DNA of 64,000 nucleotides from Oscillospiraceae bacterium (GTDB lineage Bacteria; Bacillota; Clostridia; Oscillospirales; Oscillospiraceae): the NCBI GenBank assembly GCA_015068235.1, contig SVKY01000005.1, positions 1-64,000 on the forward strand. Direction: 5' to 3'. Made by a program: the position numbers and the translations under genes. This document shows, one piece after another, positions 32,447 to 43,200 of this stretch. The notes below the pieces were generated by a model that was not told the DNA's origin, made no database searches, and was given only the letters and a program-made list of their open reading frames with translations. Within the stretch, counting starts at the first letter, position 1. Every line of letters begins with the position of its first letter.

Positions 32447-32896
32447 CATGATGCAACGAATATCTGTGATCAAAAATGTGCAAACGCCCATCGTGATACG
32501 GTCACCGATCTGTAAGCATTCTGGCACCTTGATCTGAACATCATTGCGTATTGTTCGGTTGATCGTTGCCAAATTTTCGATCATCAATCTGCCGTTATAG
32601 GTAAACAGCCAGCATTGCTCTCGCGCAATCGTCTCATCGGGCGCAAGACCTACCGTCTGCCCGTAGGTCTCGCCGGGCAGCCCCCTTCCCAACACGACCT
32701 GCTCGCCAAAGGTAATCATAAATTTTGTTCCGTAAGCAACATTCCAAAATTCGACATACCATTGGCAACAATCCATTTCATCATCGTATTCTTCCGCTTC
32801 CTGGCGTTTGCGCAGATTGCTCAAAATGGCAATTGCAGCCAAAGAGCCAAACAATCCGATCAACAGAATTCCGATAATTACGATATACTCCATCAT
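32444..32896 (-). CDS. Membrane-anchored FHA-domain protein
   Basis: 150 residues. One N-terminal membrane segment (VIIGILLIGLFGSLAAIAIL) puts the rest in the cytoplasm. The FHA fold is at about 65-140: VVLGRGLPGE (phosphate-contacting Arg), then IAREQCWLFTYNGRLMIENLATINRTIRND. The usual S-R-x-H is A-R-E-Q, so phosphothreonine binding may be changed or weak. The start is 4 bases after the stop of the preceding gene, without a clear ribosome site, hence coupled. Last gene of the large minus-strand block. Confidence 0.82.
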   Translation of the reverse strand: MMEYIVIIGILLIGLFGSLAAIAILSNLRKRQEAEEYDDEMDCCQWYVEFWNVAYGTKFMITFGEQVVLGRGLPGETYGQTVGLAPDETIAREQCWLFTYNGRLMIENLATINRTIRNDVQIKVPECLQIGDRITMGVCTFLITDIRCIM

Positions 32897-32900
32897 CGTA

Positions 32901-34772
32901 TCAGCCGCCGGTGTTCACAATCTGAATCGAGCCATGGTCGATCCTGCAAACATTCCATTCATTCACGGCTTCCGCAGGTACGGTTATGGTCTGCACCAAG
33001 CTGCCGCCGCTGTAAATCTTTACCTCTGCGCCGGAGGATGCCATCGTTCCAGTGCGACCGTAATCCTTGACCTTGAAGTCATACACACCATTGATATCAA
33101 ATATTGTCGTAGTCTCAGGTCCATAAGCGGACATATCGTCAACGTCCAAATTTGCAACTTCATCGCCATTGCTGTTTCTCTCAACCTTATCGCCAAAATA
33201 GCACCAAATGGAAGTTCCGTCCGAAGCGGTACCGGTCAGGTGGCTGTCCAAATCTGACGGCGAAGCGCCCCATGTCAGGACAATGCGGATCTCACCGGTT
33301 TGCATCTCGGGCGAAATCGTCAAATGCTGTTCCGCCAACGTTTGGTCTTCGCCAATGGAAATCTCAAAGCTTTCGCTGATATATCCGGATTTGTAAGCAT
33401 CGATGATGTAGGTAGCGCCTGCATCGACAACGACGCTATAGCTGCCGTCTGAGTTCGTTGTAATATACTGCTTATCAAAGCTGCTGCTACTGGGATATAT
33501 CGTCAGTTCAACACCCGAAACGCCACTTCCGGTTGTTGCATCCACAACGGTACCTATGATCTCACAGGAAACAGGCGCTGTTGTCTCAGGCTCAGTCGTT
33601 TCAGGCTCCTGTGTTGTTGCCTCTGTGGGGGGCTCGGTCGGCGCTGCCGTAGTCGGCTCAACATACACCTTAAGCGTAAAATTCTTGGTGGACTGCGGTG
33701 TATCTTCAGAAATATTCACGGTCACAGTCTCGCTGATATAGCCTTCCTTGCTCAATTCGATAACATAATCACCGCTTGATTGCAGCATAAACCAATATGC
33801 ACCGTTAAATGCAGTGGTTGCTGCCGATCTGTTGGACGTGTCGTTTGCCGGATATGCGATCATAGACACACCTTCCAAAGCAGCGCCGCTATCCGCATCA
33901 AGAACCTGACCGGAAAGCTCGTAGGTTACGACCTCCGATGAAGATGTTCCGGTCGGGACGATGGTATTGGCTGCACCGGAAGTGAATGTACCGTTGCTGT
34001 CGCACTCGATCGTCAGATCACATCCGCAGGCGTGGAAGGTCACCTTGCTGCTCGTCTTGTTCAGGGAGCCGATCGCACCGATCTGGCGCAGATCGTTATA
34101 GGTCACCTCGCTGACACCGCCAAACAAGGACATAATATCTCCAAGCTCGATCTCATTTGGAAGCATTCCCTCGTAGGGTCTGTCCTTGGAGCGGTCGATC
34201 ACACGAGTGGAATCGGTATCATAGAATCTCAAGGTCGCATCGATCGACTTAACGGTCACAATGCAAGTGTCCCCTGACATATTCGCCTGCATAGGACCAT
34301 ACTTTACATCGTAATTTGCATAGTCTGCGGAAGCAAAGTAATAAAGCATCGCTTCGTTAAGAACGACCACATCGCCATGCACGTCGTTCTCCTCACCGCT
34401 GTGATCAGACTGCGGTGTTGTTTCCGATGAATTGGGGCTATCCTCCAGCTTTTCACGAATTTCATCACTGTTTGTATATTCATAGCCCTGCTGCAAAATC
34501 TGATTTGCCAAATTTGTACGTCCCGATCGGATATAAGCTCGGTACAGCCCCAAATAGCCATCTTCGTTGTCTCTATCCATCGAGATGGCAGCCTTATAGG
34601 CGATAATTGCCTTATCATAGTCGCCGCTTCTCATGTACTTTTCAGCCTCGCTGATCTTCATTTCATAATCGCTTTCAGGCGATTCCTGCAAAACGGCGAT
34701 CATAGCAATTGCGGCAATTATGATGATCGCAATCACACCAACACAAAGTGCGATCATTGTTTTCTTTTTCAT
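32901..34772 (-). CDS. TPR / carboxypeptidase-regulatory-like membrane-anchored protein
   Basis: 623 residues. After an N-terminal membrane segment (ALCVGVIAIIIIAAIAMIAVL) comes a pair of TPR helices (about 38-100; AEKYMRSGDYDKAIIAYKAAISMD), a variable acidic linker and a beta-rich region. Two carboxypeptidase-regulatory-like Ig folds follow (about 285-370 and 405-480; ADSGAALEGVSMIAYPA and DATTGSGVSGVELTIYP). The C-terminal domain has LTWGASPSDLDSHL and YDFKVKDYG, similar to YfaP/DUF2135-type modules. The ATG has GGAGGGC. With a single N-terminal anchor, the body is probably outside the cell. It may be part of the kinase-linked envelope complex (inference). Confidence 0.78.
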   Translation of the reverse strand: MKKKTMIALCVGVIAIIIIAAIAMIAVLQESPESDYEMKISEAEKYMRSGDYDKAIIAYKAAISMDRDNEDGYLGLYRAYIRSGRTNLANQILQQGYEYTNSDEIREKLEDSPNSSETTPQSDHSGEENDVHGDVVVLNEAMLYYFASADYANYDVKYGPMQANMSGDTCIVTVKSIDATLRFYDTDSTRVIDRSKDRPYEGMLPNEIELGDIMSLFGGVSEVTYNDLRQIGAIGSLNKTSSKVTFHACGCDLTIECDSNGTFTSGAANTIVPTGTSSSEVVTYELSGQVLDADSGAALEGVSMIAYPANDTSNRSAATTAFNGAYWFMLQSSGDYVIELSKEGYISETVTVNISEDTPQSTKNFTLKVYVEPTTAAPTEPPTEATTQEPETTEPETTAPVSCEIIGTVVDATTGSGVSGVELTIYPSSSSFDKQYITTNSDGSYSVVVDAGATYIIDAYKSGYISESFEISIGEDQTLAEQHLTISPEMQTGEIRIVLTWGASPSDLDSHLTGTASDGTSIWCYFGDKVERNSNGDEVANLDVDDMSAYGPETTTIFDINGVYDFKVKDYGRTGTMASSGAEVKIYSGGSLVQTITVPAEAVNEWNVCRIDHGSIQIVNTGG

Positions 34773-34785
34773 AGTGCCCTCCTTT

Positions 34786-35079
34786 TTATTTTATAATCAG
34801 CACGATCAGCAGCAAAAGCTGCAACGCTAAGATTCCACCACACAGGATCATCGTCATCGTCTGCTTCAACTCAAAATCATTGAAACGCTTCTCCAAGCGA
34901 CGTGCCGTAATGTTGGTCTGGCTCTGAACATCCTGCTGCATCACCGTTCTGTTGGGTCGGGGCGTTGCGACGGTTGAGTTCGGATAATCATAATAGGTTC
35001 TGCTGCGGGTGATCACAACACCGCAGTATGGACATGATGCCTGCGCGCCGATCTCACTTTTACAATTCGGACATCTCAT
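34786..35079 (-). CDS. Zinc-ribbon plus single transmembrane protein
   Basis: 97 residues. An N-terminal zinc ribbon (CPNCKSEIGAQASCPYCG) is followed by a polar linker with Thr/Ser/Arg and a C-terminal membrane helix (MILCGGILALQLLLLIVLIIK). Its ATG overlaps the stop of the preceding 49-residue gene (ATGA), so both are coupled. Such zinc-ribbon tail-anchored proteins are common beside kinase genes in Clostridia, but their function is not known to me. Confidence 0.8.
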   Translation of the reverse strand: MRCPNCKSEIGAQASCPYCGVVITRSRTYYDYPNSTVATPRPNRTVMQQDVQSQTNITARRLEKRFNDFELKQTMTMILCGGILALQLLLLIVLIIK

Positions 35080-35225
35080 ATGGATTCACCTCCGTAATAG
35101 TCTGTGTTTTGATTTCTTAAAATACGTTTTTTCCAAGCCTTGAGCAAAAAATGTGTGCCGATGAAGCATACGACTCCGCAAACGATCAGCACGATCCCAA
35201 GCGTTTGCAATTCAGAACCGTTCAT
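35076..35225 (-). CDS. 49-residue single-pass membrane peptide
   Basis: A short ORF coupled at both ends. Its ATG overlaps the TGA of the kinase gene and its own TGA overlaps the ATG of the zinc-ribbon gene. It has one membrane helix (LGIVLIVCGVVCFIGTHFLL) and a basic then acidic tail (KAWKKRILRNQN..GGESI). The precise ATGA overlaps, plus GGAGG 3-8 bases upstream, argue that it is translated. It may be a partner of the kinase. Confidence 0.75.
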   Translation of the reverse strand: MNGSELQTLGIVLIVCGVVCFIGTHFLLKAWKKRILRNQNTDYYGGESI

Positions 35226-37120
35226 TCTATGCCTCCTATTCCAAGCTGCTGTGCCAAGGAGTTCAAATTTTGAATATTCTCGGAATCCAAGCTCTCTCGT
35301 TCGGGCGAGCGATCCAACTTCCACGCTTCGATCGCATCACGGCAATAATTCGCTGCCGCCAAGTTATCCCCCTTCTGATTCGATGCGAAAGCGAGCTGCA
35401 TCAAAATGCTGTAATCGTTTGGATAGATCGCCAGCTGCCTCTCCAAGGCGACCACAGCGTCATCGCATCTGTCAAGCATCATCAAAACAATGCTATAGTT
35501 GATCCAATCCGTCTTGGTTGGATAAGCATCGCTCGTCAGCTGAACATAATAATCATACGCTTGAAGCAAGGCTTCGTGCGTGATCGAATCGGACCGATTC
35601 TCCTGCGCAAGCTGGACATTTGCCACCGCCAGCGCGCGAAGCACGGTTTTATTGCTTCGATACTGCTGCGCTTTTCTCAGCCACATCAGCTCCGTATCGG
35701 GATCGGAAGCGACCGAAGCGGCAGCCAATGCCGCTCTTGCGCACAGCTGCGCATCCGTGGTCTGATCCAAAACCTGCTGCGCATAAGAAGCGCATTCATT
35801 CTCCTGCCCTTTCTGCGATGCGAGGACAGCTTGGATCAAAAGCATGTCCACATTCTCCAAGTCTCTCGTCTTAGCATTCTCGATCAACGATTCAGCCTTC
35901 GAAAGATCACCACTTTCGGCATAGGCAACGATCGCATCTCTCAAATACTTACTTCGAAACTCTCTGTCATTTTTAGGCAGCGCATTTAGCGCTCTTTCGT
36001 AATAATCTGCCGCAGCCGAATACTGCTGATTCTGATATTCCGCTTCACCGATCGAATGCAAAAGCTGCGCCCGTTCCTGCGGATTCTTTTTCAGAAAATC
36101 CTTATATTCACTTCCGTTCAGGATCTCAAAGCATTGCTCCTCCGCTTTTTCGGTATCACCTTTGGAGAGCGCCGAAAATGCAGATGACAACTTTTCGACA
36201 TAAGCCTCTTGCTTTTTCTGCGTATTGCCGGTCAGGAAACAGTAAATTCCCGAACCGATCAAAGCGGCACTGAGCAAAATGCTTGCACATCTTGTTGCGA
36301 ACATCAGCCTGTATCGGCGGTTGCCCGACTTGCTTCGTTCGATTGCTCCGAGCAGCTTGAACGCACTGGAATAGCGTTCCTCTCGATCATACGCCATGGC
36401 ACGGTCCACGATCTCACAAAAGCGCTCACTATAGGCAAGCACCTGCTCTTTTAGCGGCGGCATGACATAGTTCGGCATCGGGCGTACACCCGTCATTGCG
36501 TGATAGAACGTAGCTCCCAAGCTGTAAATATCCGACCGTTCATCGATGATCTCGTCTGAATAGCCAAAAGAAGACATTTCCTGCGCAATTTTCAGCTGCT
36601 CCGGCGAGGCATAAGGCGGACTCACGCCTAACAGCGCCGCATATTGCACATTGAGCGAAACATTGAAATCAATCAGCACCGCATTGCCCTCGGGTGTGAT
36701 CATAATGTTTTCGGGCTTAATATCGCAATGATAGATCGGCGTGCTTTGGCAGTGGAGATAATCCAACACCTGCGCAATTTGATAGAACCATAACAGAAGC
36801 TGCTGCTCCGTAAATTCGCTGCCCTCTCGGATATAAGTCGCAAGATCCGTTCCCTCGACATAGTCTATAACGGTATAAACCCCACTCGGTGCCTCGACAA
36901 AGTCATAAACCTGCGGCAAATTCGGATGATGCAGATTTTTCAGAATATCTACTTCTTTTCGTGTCGGAAGCGCAGCCGGAACATCATCCTTGATCCTCTT
37001 GATCACCACATACTTCAAAAGTCGAACGTGATAAGCAAGGTAAACAACTCCTGCGCCGCCGACACCAAGCTCCTTGAGAACCTGATATGTATTGTCAATT
37101 AATTCATTATTTCTAAACAT
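35222..37120 (-). CDS. Hanks-type Ser/Thr protein kinase with membrane segment and TPR domain
   Basis: 632 residues. Kinase domain at about 10-265: glycine loop GVGGAGVVYLA, Lys in VVIKRI, catalytic loop YHCDIKPENIM (HRD is HCD) and metal loop LIDFNVS (DFG is DFN), ending with ASPEQL. The two catalytic Asp are present, so activity is possible but the loops are unusual. One membrane segment follows (about 280-297, ILLSAALIGSGIYCFL), then an array of TPR-like helices (about 305-620), predicted outside. No clear ribosome site precedes the ATG, and a 12-bp hairpin lies just upstream. Confidence 0.88.
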   Translation of the reverse strand: MFRNNELIDNTYQVLKELGVGGAGVVYLAYHVRLLKYVVIKRIKDDVPAALPTRKEVDILKNLHHPNLPQVYDFVEAPSGVYTVIDYVEGTDLATYIREGSEFTEQQLLLWFYQIAQVLDYLHCQSTPIYHCDIKPENIMITPEGNAVLIDFNVSLNVQYAALLGVSPPYASPEQLKIAQEMSSFGYSDEIIDERSDIYSLGATFYHAMTGVRPMPNYVMPPLKEQVLAYSERFCEIVDRAMAYDREERYSSAFKLLGAIERSKSGNRRYRLMFATRCASILLSAALIGSGIYCFLTGNTQKKQEAYVEKLSSAFSALSKGDTEKAEEQCFEILNGSEYKDFLKKNPQERAQLLHSIGEAEYQNQQYSAAADYYERALNALPKNDREFRSKYLRDAIVAYAESGDLSKAESLIENAKTRDLENVDMLLIQAVLASQKGQENECASYAQQVLDQTTDAQLCARAALAAASVASDPDTELMWLRKAQQYRSNKTVLRALAVANVQLAQENRSDSITHEALLQAYDYYVQLTSDAYPTKTDWINYSIVLMMLDRCDDAVVALERQLAIYPNDYSILMQLAFASNQKGDNLAAANYCRDAIEAWKLDRSPERESLDSENIQNLNSLAQQLGIGGIE

Positions 37121-37132
37121 AGCTTATAAATT

Positions 37133-37160
37133 GCGCCCCGGCAGTTTTCTGCCGAGGCGC
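37133..37160 (-). terminator. 12-bp hairpin before the TPR kinase gene
   Basis: GCGCCCCGGCAG (37133-37144) pairs with CTGCCGAGGCGC (37149-37160) with one wobble, in the gap between the giant Ig gene and the kinase. Its minus-strand tail is AATTTATAAG, poor in T, so it could be a leaky terminator or an attenuating structure. Confidence 0.6.
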
Positions 37161-37200
37161 TTTGTCATAATTTGGGCAAGGCAGTTATGCCCCTATTGCA

Positions 37201-40200
37201 TTAGGAAACCTTTGCCTTTTTTGCGTTCTTCATTTTCTTGATCAGCAGTACGATCAAACCGATCAGAATGACGCCGCCACCAATGGATCCGAAGAACAAC
37301 GGCTTGTTGTGGTAGAAGCGGAGGAACCAATTGCTGTTGATGAAGAAGTGGAGCGTATCGGTCGTGTACTCGTTGCCCGCAACATCAACTGCATGGACAT
37401 TGATCTCACGTTCGTCAACCATTTCGGGGATCGTCAGTACATACTCGCCGTTTGCACTTGCCAGTTCTTCACCCTCAAGCGTCTTGTAGAGTTCGCCATC
37501 CAGCCAGATCTCAACCTTTTTCAACGCATAGCCATCAGAGAAGCGGATCGTTACATCGTAGCTCTCGTACTCGATGGTCTGATCGTCTTCGAGATTTACG
37601 ATCTCGACCACAGGTGCTGTGTTATCCAGCGTAAAGGAGAGCTCGCAAGTATTCGCTTCCAAATCGACATTCGTCTCATTCGAGTTCTTATTGCCAGCGG
37701 TATCCTCGCTGTAGAAGCTCATCTCATACTTACCCTGCTTGAGCGCATCGCCATCCATAAACGCATCAGCGGAGATGGTATAAGTGTATCTCTTCCAAGA
37801 TTCCTCGGAACCGGACTTAGCAATCGTCAGCGTTTCGCCCTCAATGTAATCCTCGAAGCCACTGCCACTGTTGATGATCGCAGAAACAGCCTGATTTTCC
37901 ACTTCGTTCGGGTTGATCTCGATCACTTCGATCGCAATTGCTTCCTTGCTGTAGCCATCCTTGATTGCCTTGGTTGCCGGATCTTCGATGATGTAGGTAG
38001 AGCCAAAGCGGTTGACGCTGAACATTTTGCTGTCAGTATCGGTGTTGCCTGCCAAGTCAGTAACCGTTGCAGTCATAACATAGACACCATCGTAGCTCTT
38101 TTCGCTCGGGATGTCATTGTAAAGATGCTTCACAAGCTTGTAGTTGTTTCCCTCATCAGGAACCATAGAGAGGTTGACTTCCATGGTGGTTTCCATGCTT
38201 GCCTGCGTGACGACCGTATTGTAGCCGTTGGGATCAAGGTTGATATCAGCAAAGCTAACAGTAGGAGCTACCGTACCCTTGTTTGCAGAATGATCCTCGA
38301 TGTTCGAGATTTCTGCTTCAGGCGCCGTCTTATCAATGGTGAATTCAGGCTCAACATGGGTCTGTGCAGGGTTGCCCGCAAGGTCCGTGTAGGCAATGGA
38401 AATGTTATAATCACCGTCGGTCTCAAACAGAACTGTGGAAACATGATCCGTTGCGCCGCTCCAAACATCAAAGGTTGCATGGTTAAAGGCTGCTCCGTCA
38501 AGATCTGCCGTAACAGTTGCTTCGACTTCGGAAGCATTGAAGTTCACTTCACGGATTGTGGCAGTTGCCAAACGATCTGCGTTGTAATACTTGTCATTCT
38601 TGACCGCATTGTTGTCGAAAGAGAGGCTGATCACAGGTGCTGTCAGGTCGATCACGAAATCGTTGTAAGCAACGCAATCGCTGTAGTCCAGGAAGCCTTC
38701 GACATTGTTCTGACCGCCTGTGATGTTGCCTGCCAGATCAACGACTTTCGTTACGATCAGCGAATATTCGCCATCGTCTACATAATTATAGGTGTAAACG
38801 CCACGTTCGGTATCGATGTTCTTTGTTCCCTCGATCTGTGTATCGATCGCAACCATGTCCGGGTTAAAGTTCAGATCCTCAACCGTAACAGTGATCAAGC
38901 GAGTTGCCATGAAATACTTTCCGTTAAGTGCGGAATTGTTGTTTGCTTTAACGGTAACTCTCGGTGCCTTGTTATCCACTGCAAAATCATAGTCGCAGGT
39001 AATGATATTGCCAACATTGTCCTCCGCAATGATCGTAAGCTTTGCAGTATTTGTCTCATTCTTCTTACCATTCAGCTCAACCTTTGCAGTGAAGCTGTCT
39101 TTTGTAATTGTTGTTGCTTCTTGAGTATAATCCTTATCAAACTCTGCAAAGAAGAATGTTTTATTCAAGCCATCATCGATCGACCACTGCACACTCTTGA
39201 GACCGGAGTTTGGATCAATTACTGTAAAGTCGATATTAAAATCACCATTAAACAGAGGCACTTCATTTTCAAGTTCATACACAGGAGTAGGCATTGAAAT
39301 AGCGATTTTGGGAGCTACGCTTTCGTCCTCAATGGAGGTCGGCTGGCGACGATCGATATGGATCGTTTCATTGGTCTTGCCATCCTCATCATACTCCACT
39401 GTGTATTTTGTTCCGAATTCCTTTTCGATCTCAGAATCCTCAGGGATATTGCCTGCCAAGTCAATAATTCTAAGCATCATCGGGATCTCAACGACCTCGT
39501 TTGCAGCAACCTGAACCGTTCCGACATAGATGACCTTGTCATCTGCGCTGTTGAGTTCGCAGCTCACGCTCTTCGTCCAAACTGCACCGGGTACAAGGTT
39601 CTCCAAATAATACTTGTTCTCAGCTTCCGTGATGTTATCATCGGTGATCTCAACAGTCACTGTTACCTGCTCAGTAACCTCGTTGCCACGATTGACCGTT
39701 TCATCGAGCATAAGGTAAACCGTGCTTGCATCTGCCTCAGTGTCATTGAGCTTCTTGTTATAGAAGGCAATGACATTGTTGCTGAAGGTAATATTCACTT
39801 CAGGCTTCACAGTGTCAATGACAAACGGATCTGCATCGGTAAGGCCGTCAATACCCTCAGCGAGCGTATTGAGCGCCATATCTTCCGTTACGACCGTTAC
39901 ACTGTCAATGCTCAAGCCCTCAGTGTCCTCAAGCAAGAATCTTGCCTTGTAGACGTTGCTGCCTTCCGCTGCTGTCCATACAACCTCAGGATATACCTCG
40001 TCACCGTTCTTCATGTAGGATACGGTTGTATAGTCCGCAAAGAAGTTATCGTCCGTGATTTGGAGATAAACCGTCTGATTTGCATCATAATAATCCATCG
40101 GATCAAAGGTGTTGACAGGTGCATTGTCCGCACGCTCCTGCGGCAGAGTGATCACTGCCACCGGCAAGGTTGTATCGACAACAAGCGCGCGCTCGTCCTT

Positions 40201-43200
40201 CGCTTCGCTGCTCCAACCGGACTTATCCGTTGTCTCAAGAAGCACATTTTCAATCGTGCAACCTGCAGTGTCGGAAACCATAAAGGAAGCCGTATAGATG
40301 CCGGAAGCAGCATCTTCCGTGGTCCATGTCTCAACCCACTTTGCAGTTGCGCCTTCTTCAGCGGAGATAACGGTCTTTACACCATCGATCAAAACACTTA
40401 CGACCGTGTTATTCGGTTCAAAGTTGATATCATTGACCGTAAGGTTGATCGTCTGATTTGCATTGTAGTAGTCTACATCTTCGATCGTGTTGTAATTGGT
40501 ATCATGATCCTGCGGCATATCGATGGCAATCTCGGTTGCCTTGGTGTCTACCGCAAATTCATAAGTATAGGTAATGCTGTTGCCGACATTGTCCGTTGCT
40601 ATGATGGTCAAAATTGCATCGTTCGTAGCGTTCTGACGGTCTCCGAGTTCTACTTTTGCGGTGTAGTTATCTTCTCTGACAGTCGTGTCATAAATAACTT
40701 CTCCTGCATCGGTAAAGTAGTTCCCATTCAAGCCGTCATCGATCGACCATTCAACCTTATGCAGACCGGAATCGTTGTCAGTTACAGTAAATCCAATTTC
40801 AAAGCTGCCATTATAGAGCGGCTTTTCATTTGTCGAAGTACCGACAGTATCAGGAAGTGTCAGCTGAATTTCGGGAAGAACATTTTCATCATTCAAGGAT
40901 GAAGGCTGACGATGATCGACATAAATCGTTTCGTTGGTCTTGCCTTTATCATCAAATTCAACATCATAGAAGGAAACCTTGTCGATTTCATTGCCATTTT
41001 CGTCAGTGATCGTGTACTGAGCCTGTACCTGTTCGTCTTCAGGCTTCCAACCTGCTAAATCCTGTACCTGGAGCATCAAGGGGATTTCCTTAACCTCATT
41101 GCCCAGCACACTGAGTTCAATCTTGTAAACGATCTTGTCTTTTTGATTCGCAACGCAGCTCGAACTGACAAGCTTCCAAGCCTCAACATCCTCACGGACA
41201 AATACGTTGGAAACAACAAACTTACTCTTTTGCTCACCGATATTTGCATTCTTCTCAAGGAGATTGTCATCCGTGATCGTAACTATCACAGTGACAGGCT
41301 GTGTCCATGCAGTCGCAGCTTCATCGTCTTCAATTCTGCTGCCAATGACGGGCTCCTTCAACATCAGATAGATCTTGTTCGGATTCTCTACGCCGTTCTC
41401 GTCCTTCTCAGTATAGAAGCCGATCACATTGTTGCTGAACTCAATGTCTACCTCGGGTCTTGCGGTGTCAACCACGAAATAATCTGTCGTTTCGATTTCG
41501 CTTACCTCAGTATTGGGAGCTCTGAGCGTCTTATCCTTGATATCGACGGAAACTGTTTCATATGTTCCGCCATTGTCATTTACAGGAATTGTTAACGTAT
41601 GAACATTATCAACGCTCTGCCACTGTCCGTCAAATGTAACCTCTTTGCTCTCTGTTTCATCTCTTGCGGTTCTCCAATACTTCACCGTGATATAGGAGGC
41701 ATCGAAGTTGTCTTCTGTGACCTTAATTACAATATTCTCGTCTCCAGTAGCATAATAGTCAATTCCGTCAAATGTGTTAACGGGGCTATTATTTACCTGA
41801 TCCTGCGGCATATCGATCACAACAACAGGATCTTTTTCGTCAACGATAAACTTATCACTCTCCGTAACAACATCCACTTCTGCGCCATCTTCGTCAACAG
41901 GACGTCTCATTGCTTTATCCTGAATCTCAACCGAAACACTTTCGATTACAAGGCCCCGTGTATCGGGAATGCGGAAGGAGGTCGTGTTTACATTGCCTTC
42001 ACTTGTCCATTTCACATTAGGCTTAATGATTTCACCATTCTTTTCGTAGGAAATGGTTACAGCTGCTTCGTCGAAGTTGTCTTCCTCGACCGTAATTACA
42101 ACATCCTGTTTTGCAGCATAATAGTCAATTACGTCAAATGTATTAACGGGGGCATTGAGGACCATAGCGCCGGTTTCTGCATCTTCGATCATCTGCTCCT
42201 GCGGCAGGTCGATCGTAACAACGGGAGCTGTCAGGTCAACAACGAACGGTTCATTCCTTGCTTCAGAATATTCATTATCCGCATAATCTACTGCATTGAT
42301 CACTTTAACTTCATTTACAACAACGCCTGCAGTATCACGAACAATGATGATCGCTTCGTAGGTATCCGTATTTTCAATACGTGTCCACCGTTTTTCCCAA
42401 CCAACAACTGCATCTGCACTATCGCTCGGAAGCAGTGCGCCTTTATTAAGCTCTACAGAAGCCGTCTTAAAGTTGATATCTGTGACTTGGAGCGTGACAA
42501 GCTGCTCTTTGCTATAGTAATCCGTACCATTTTCGCTCGGATCATTGTTTTCCAGATCCTGCGGCATGGTAATATCAATGCGGGGGTTCATCGTATCAAC
42601 CGCAAAGAGATAAGTCTTTGTAATAACGTTACCGACATTATCGGTGACCTTAATCACAAGCTTTGCATTATTGGTCTCATTTTCCTGACCCTCAAGATCC
42701 ACGACCGCAGTTACCGCAGCAAATTTCATCGTGGAGCTATACGTTGTAGAATTCCAGCTTGCATCGAAGAAGTCCTCTTCCAAACCGTCATCGATCATCC
42801 ATTCAATGCTCTGAATACCGGAATCATAGTCATAAACGGTAAAGGTTGCCTTGAAACCCTTATTGTACAGCGGCATGCCGTTGGCTGCCTTCATAGAGGT
42901 CTCAGGGATCGATGCGTCAATTACAGGAGGCTCAGACTCAGTGCCGGTCGTTGCCTGTGTACGGTCAACAACGATGGTATTATTCGTCTCGCCTTCATCA
43001 TTGAAAGCAACGTCGAAGGAGGTATATGCCTCTTCCTCGGAATCCTTCACTTCAAAATTGAGGGGTTTTCTGCCTGCAAGGTCTCTCACTCTGAAGAGCA
43101 ACGGAATCTCTGCCGTCTCGTTTGCGTTAACCTCGATCTCGTAAACATAAACGATCGTATCTTCTGCCGCATTGATCGCGCAAGCGCTCTCGTTCATCTT

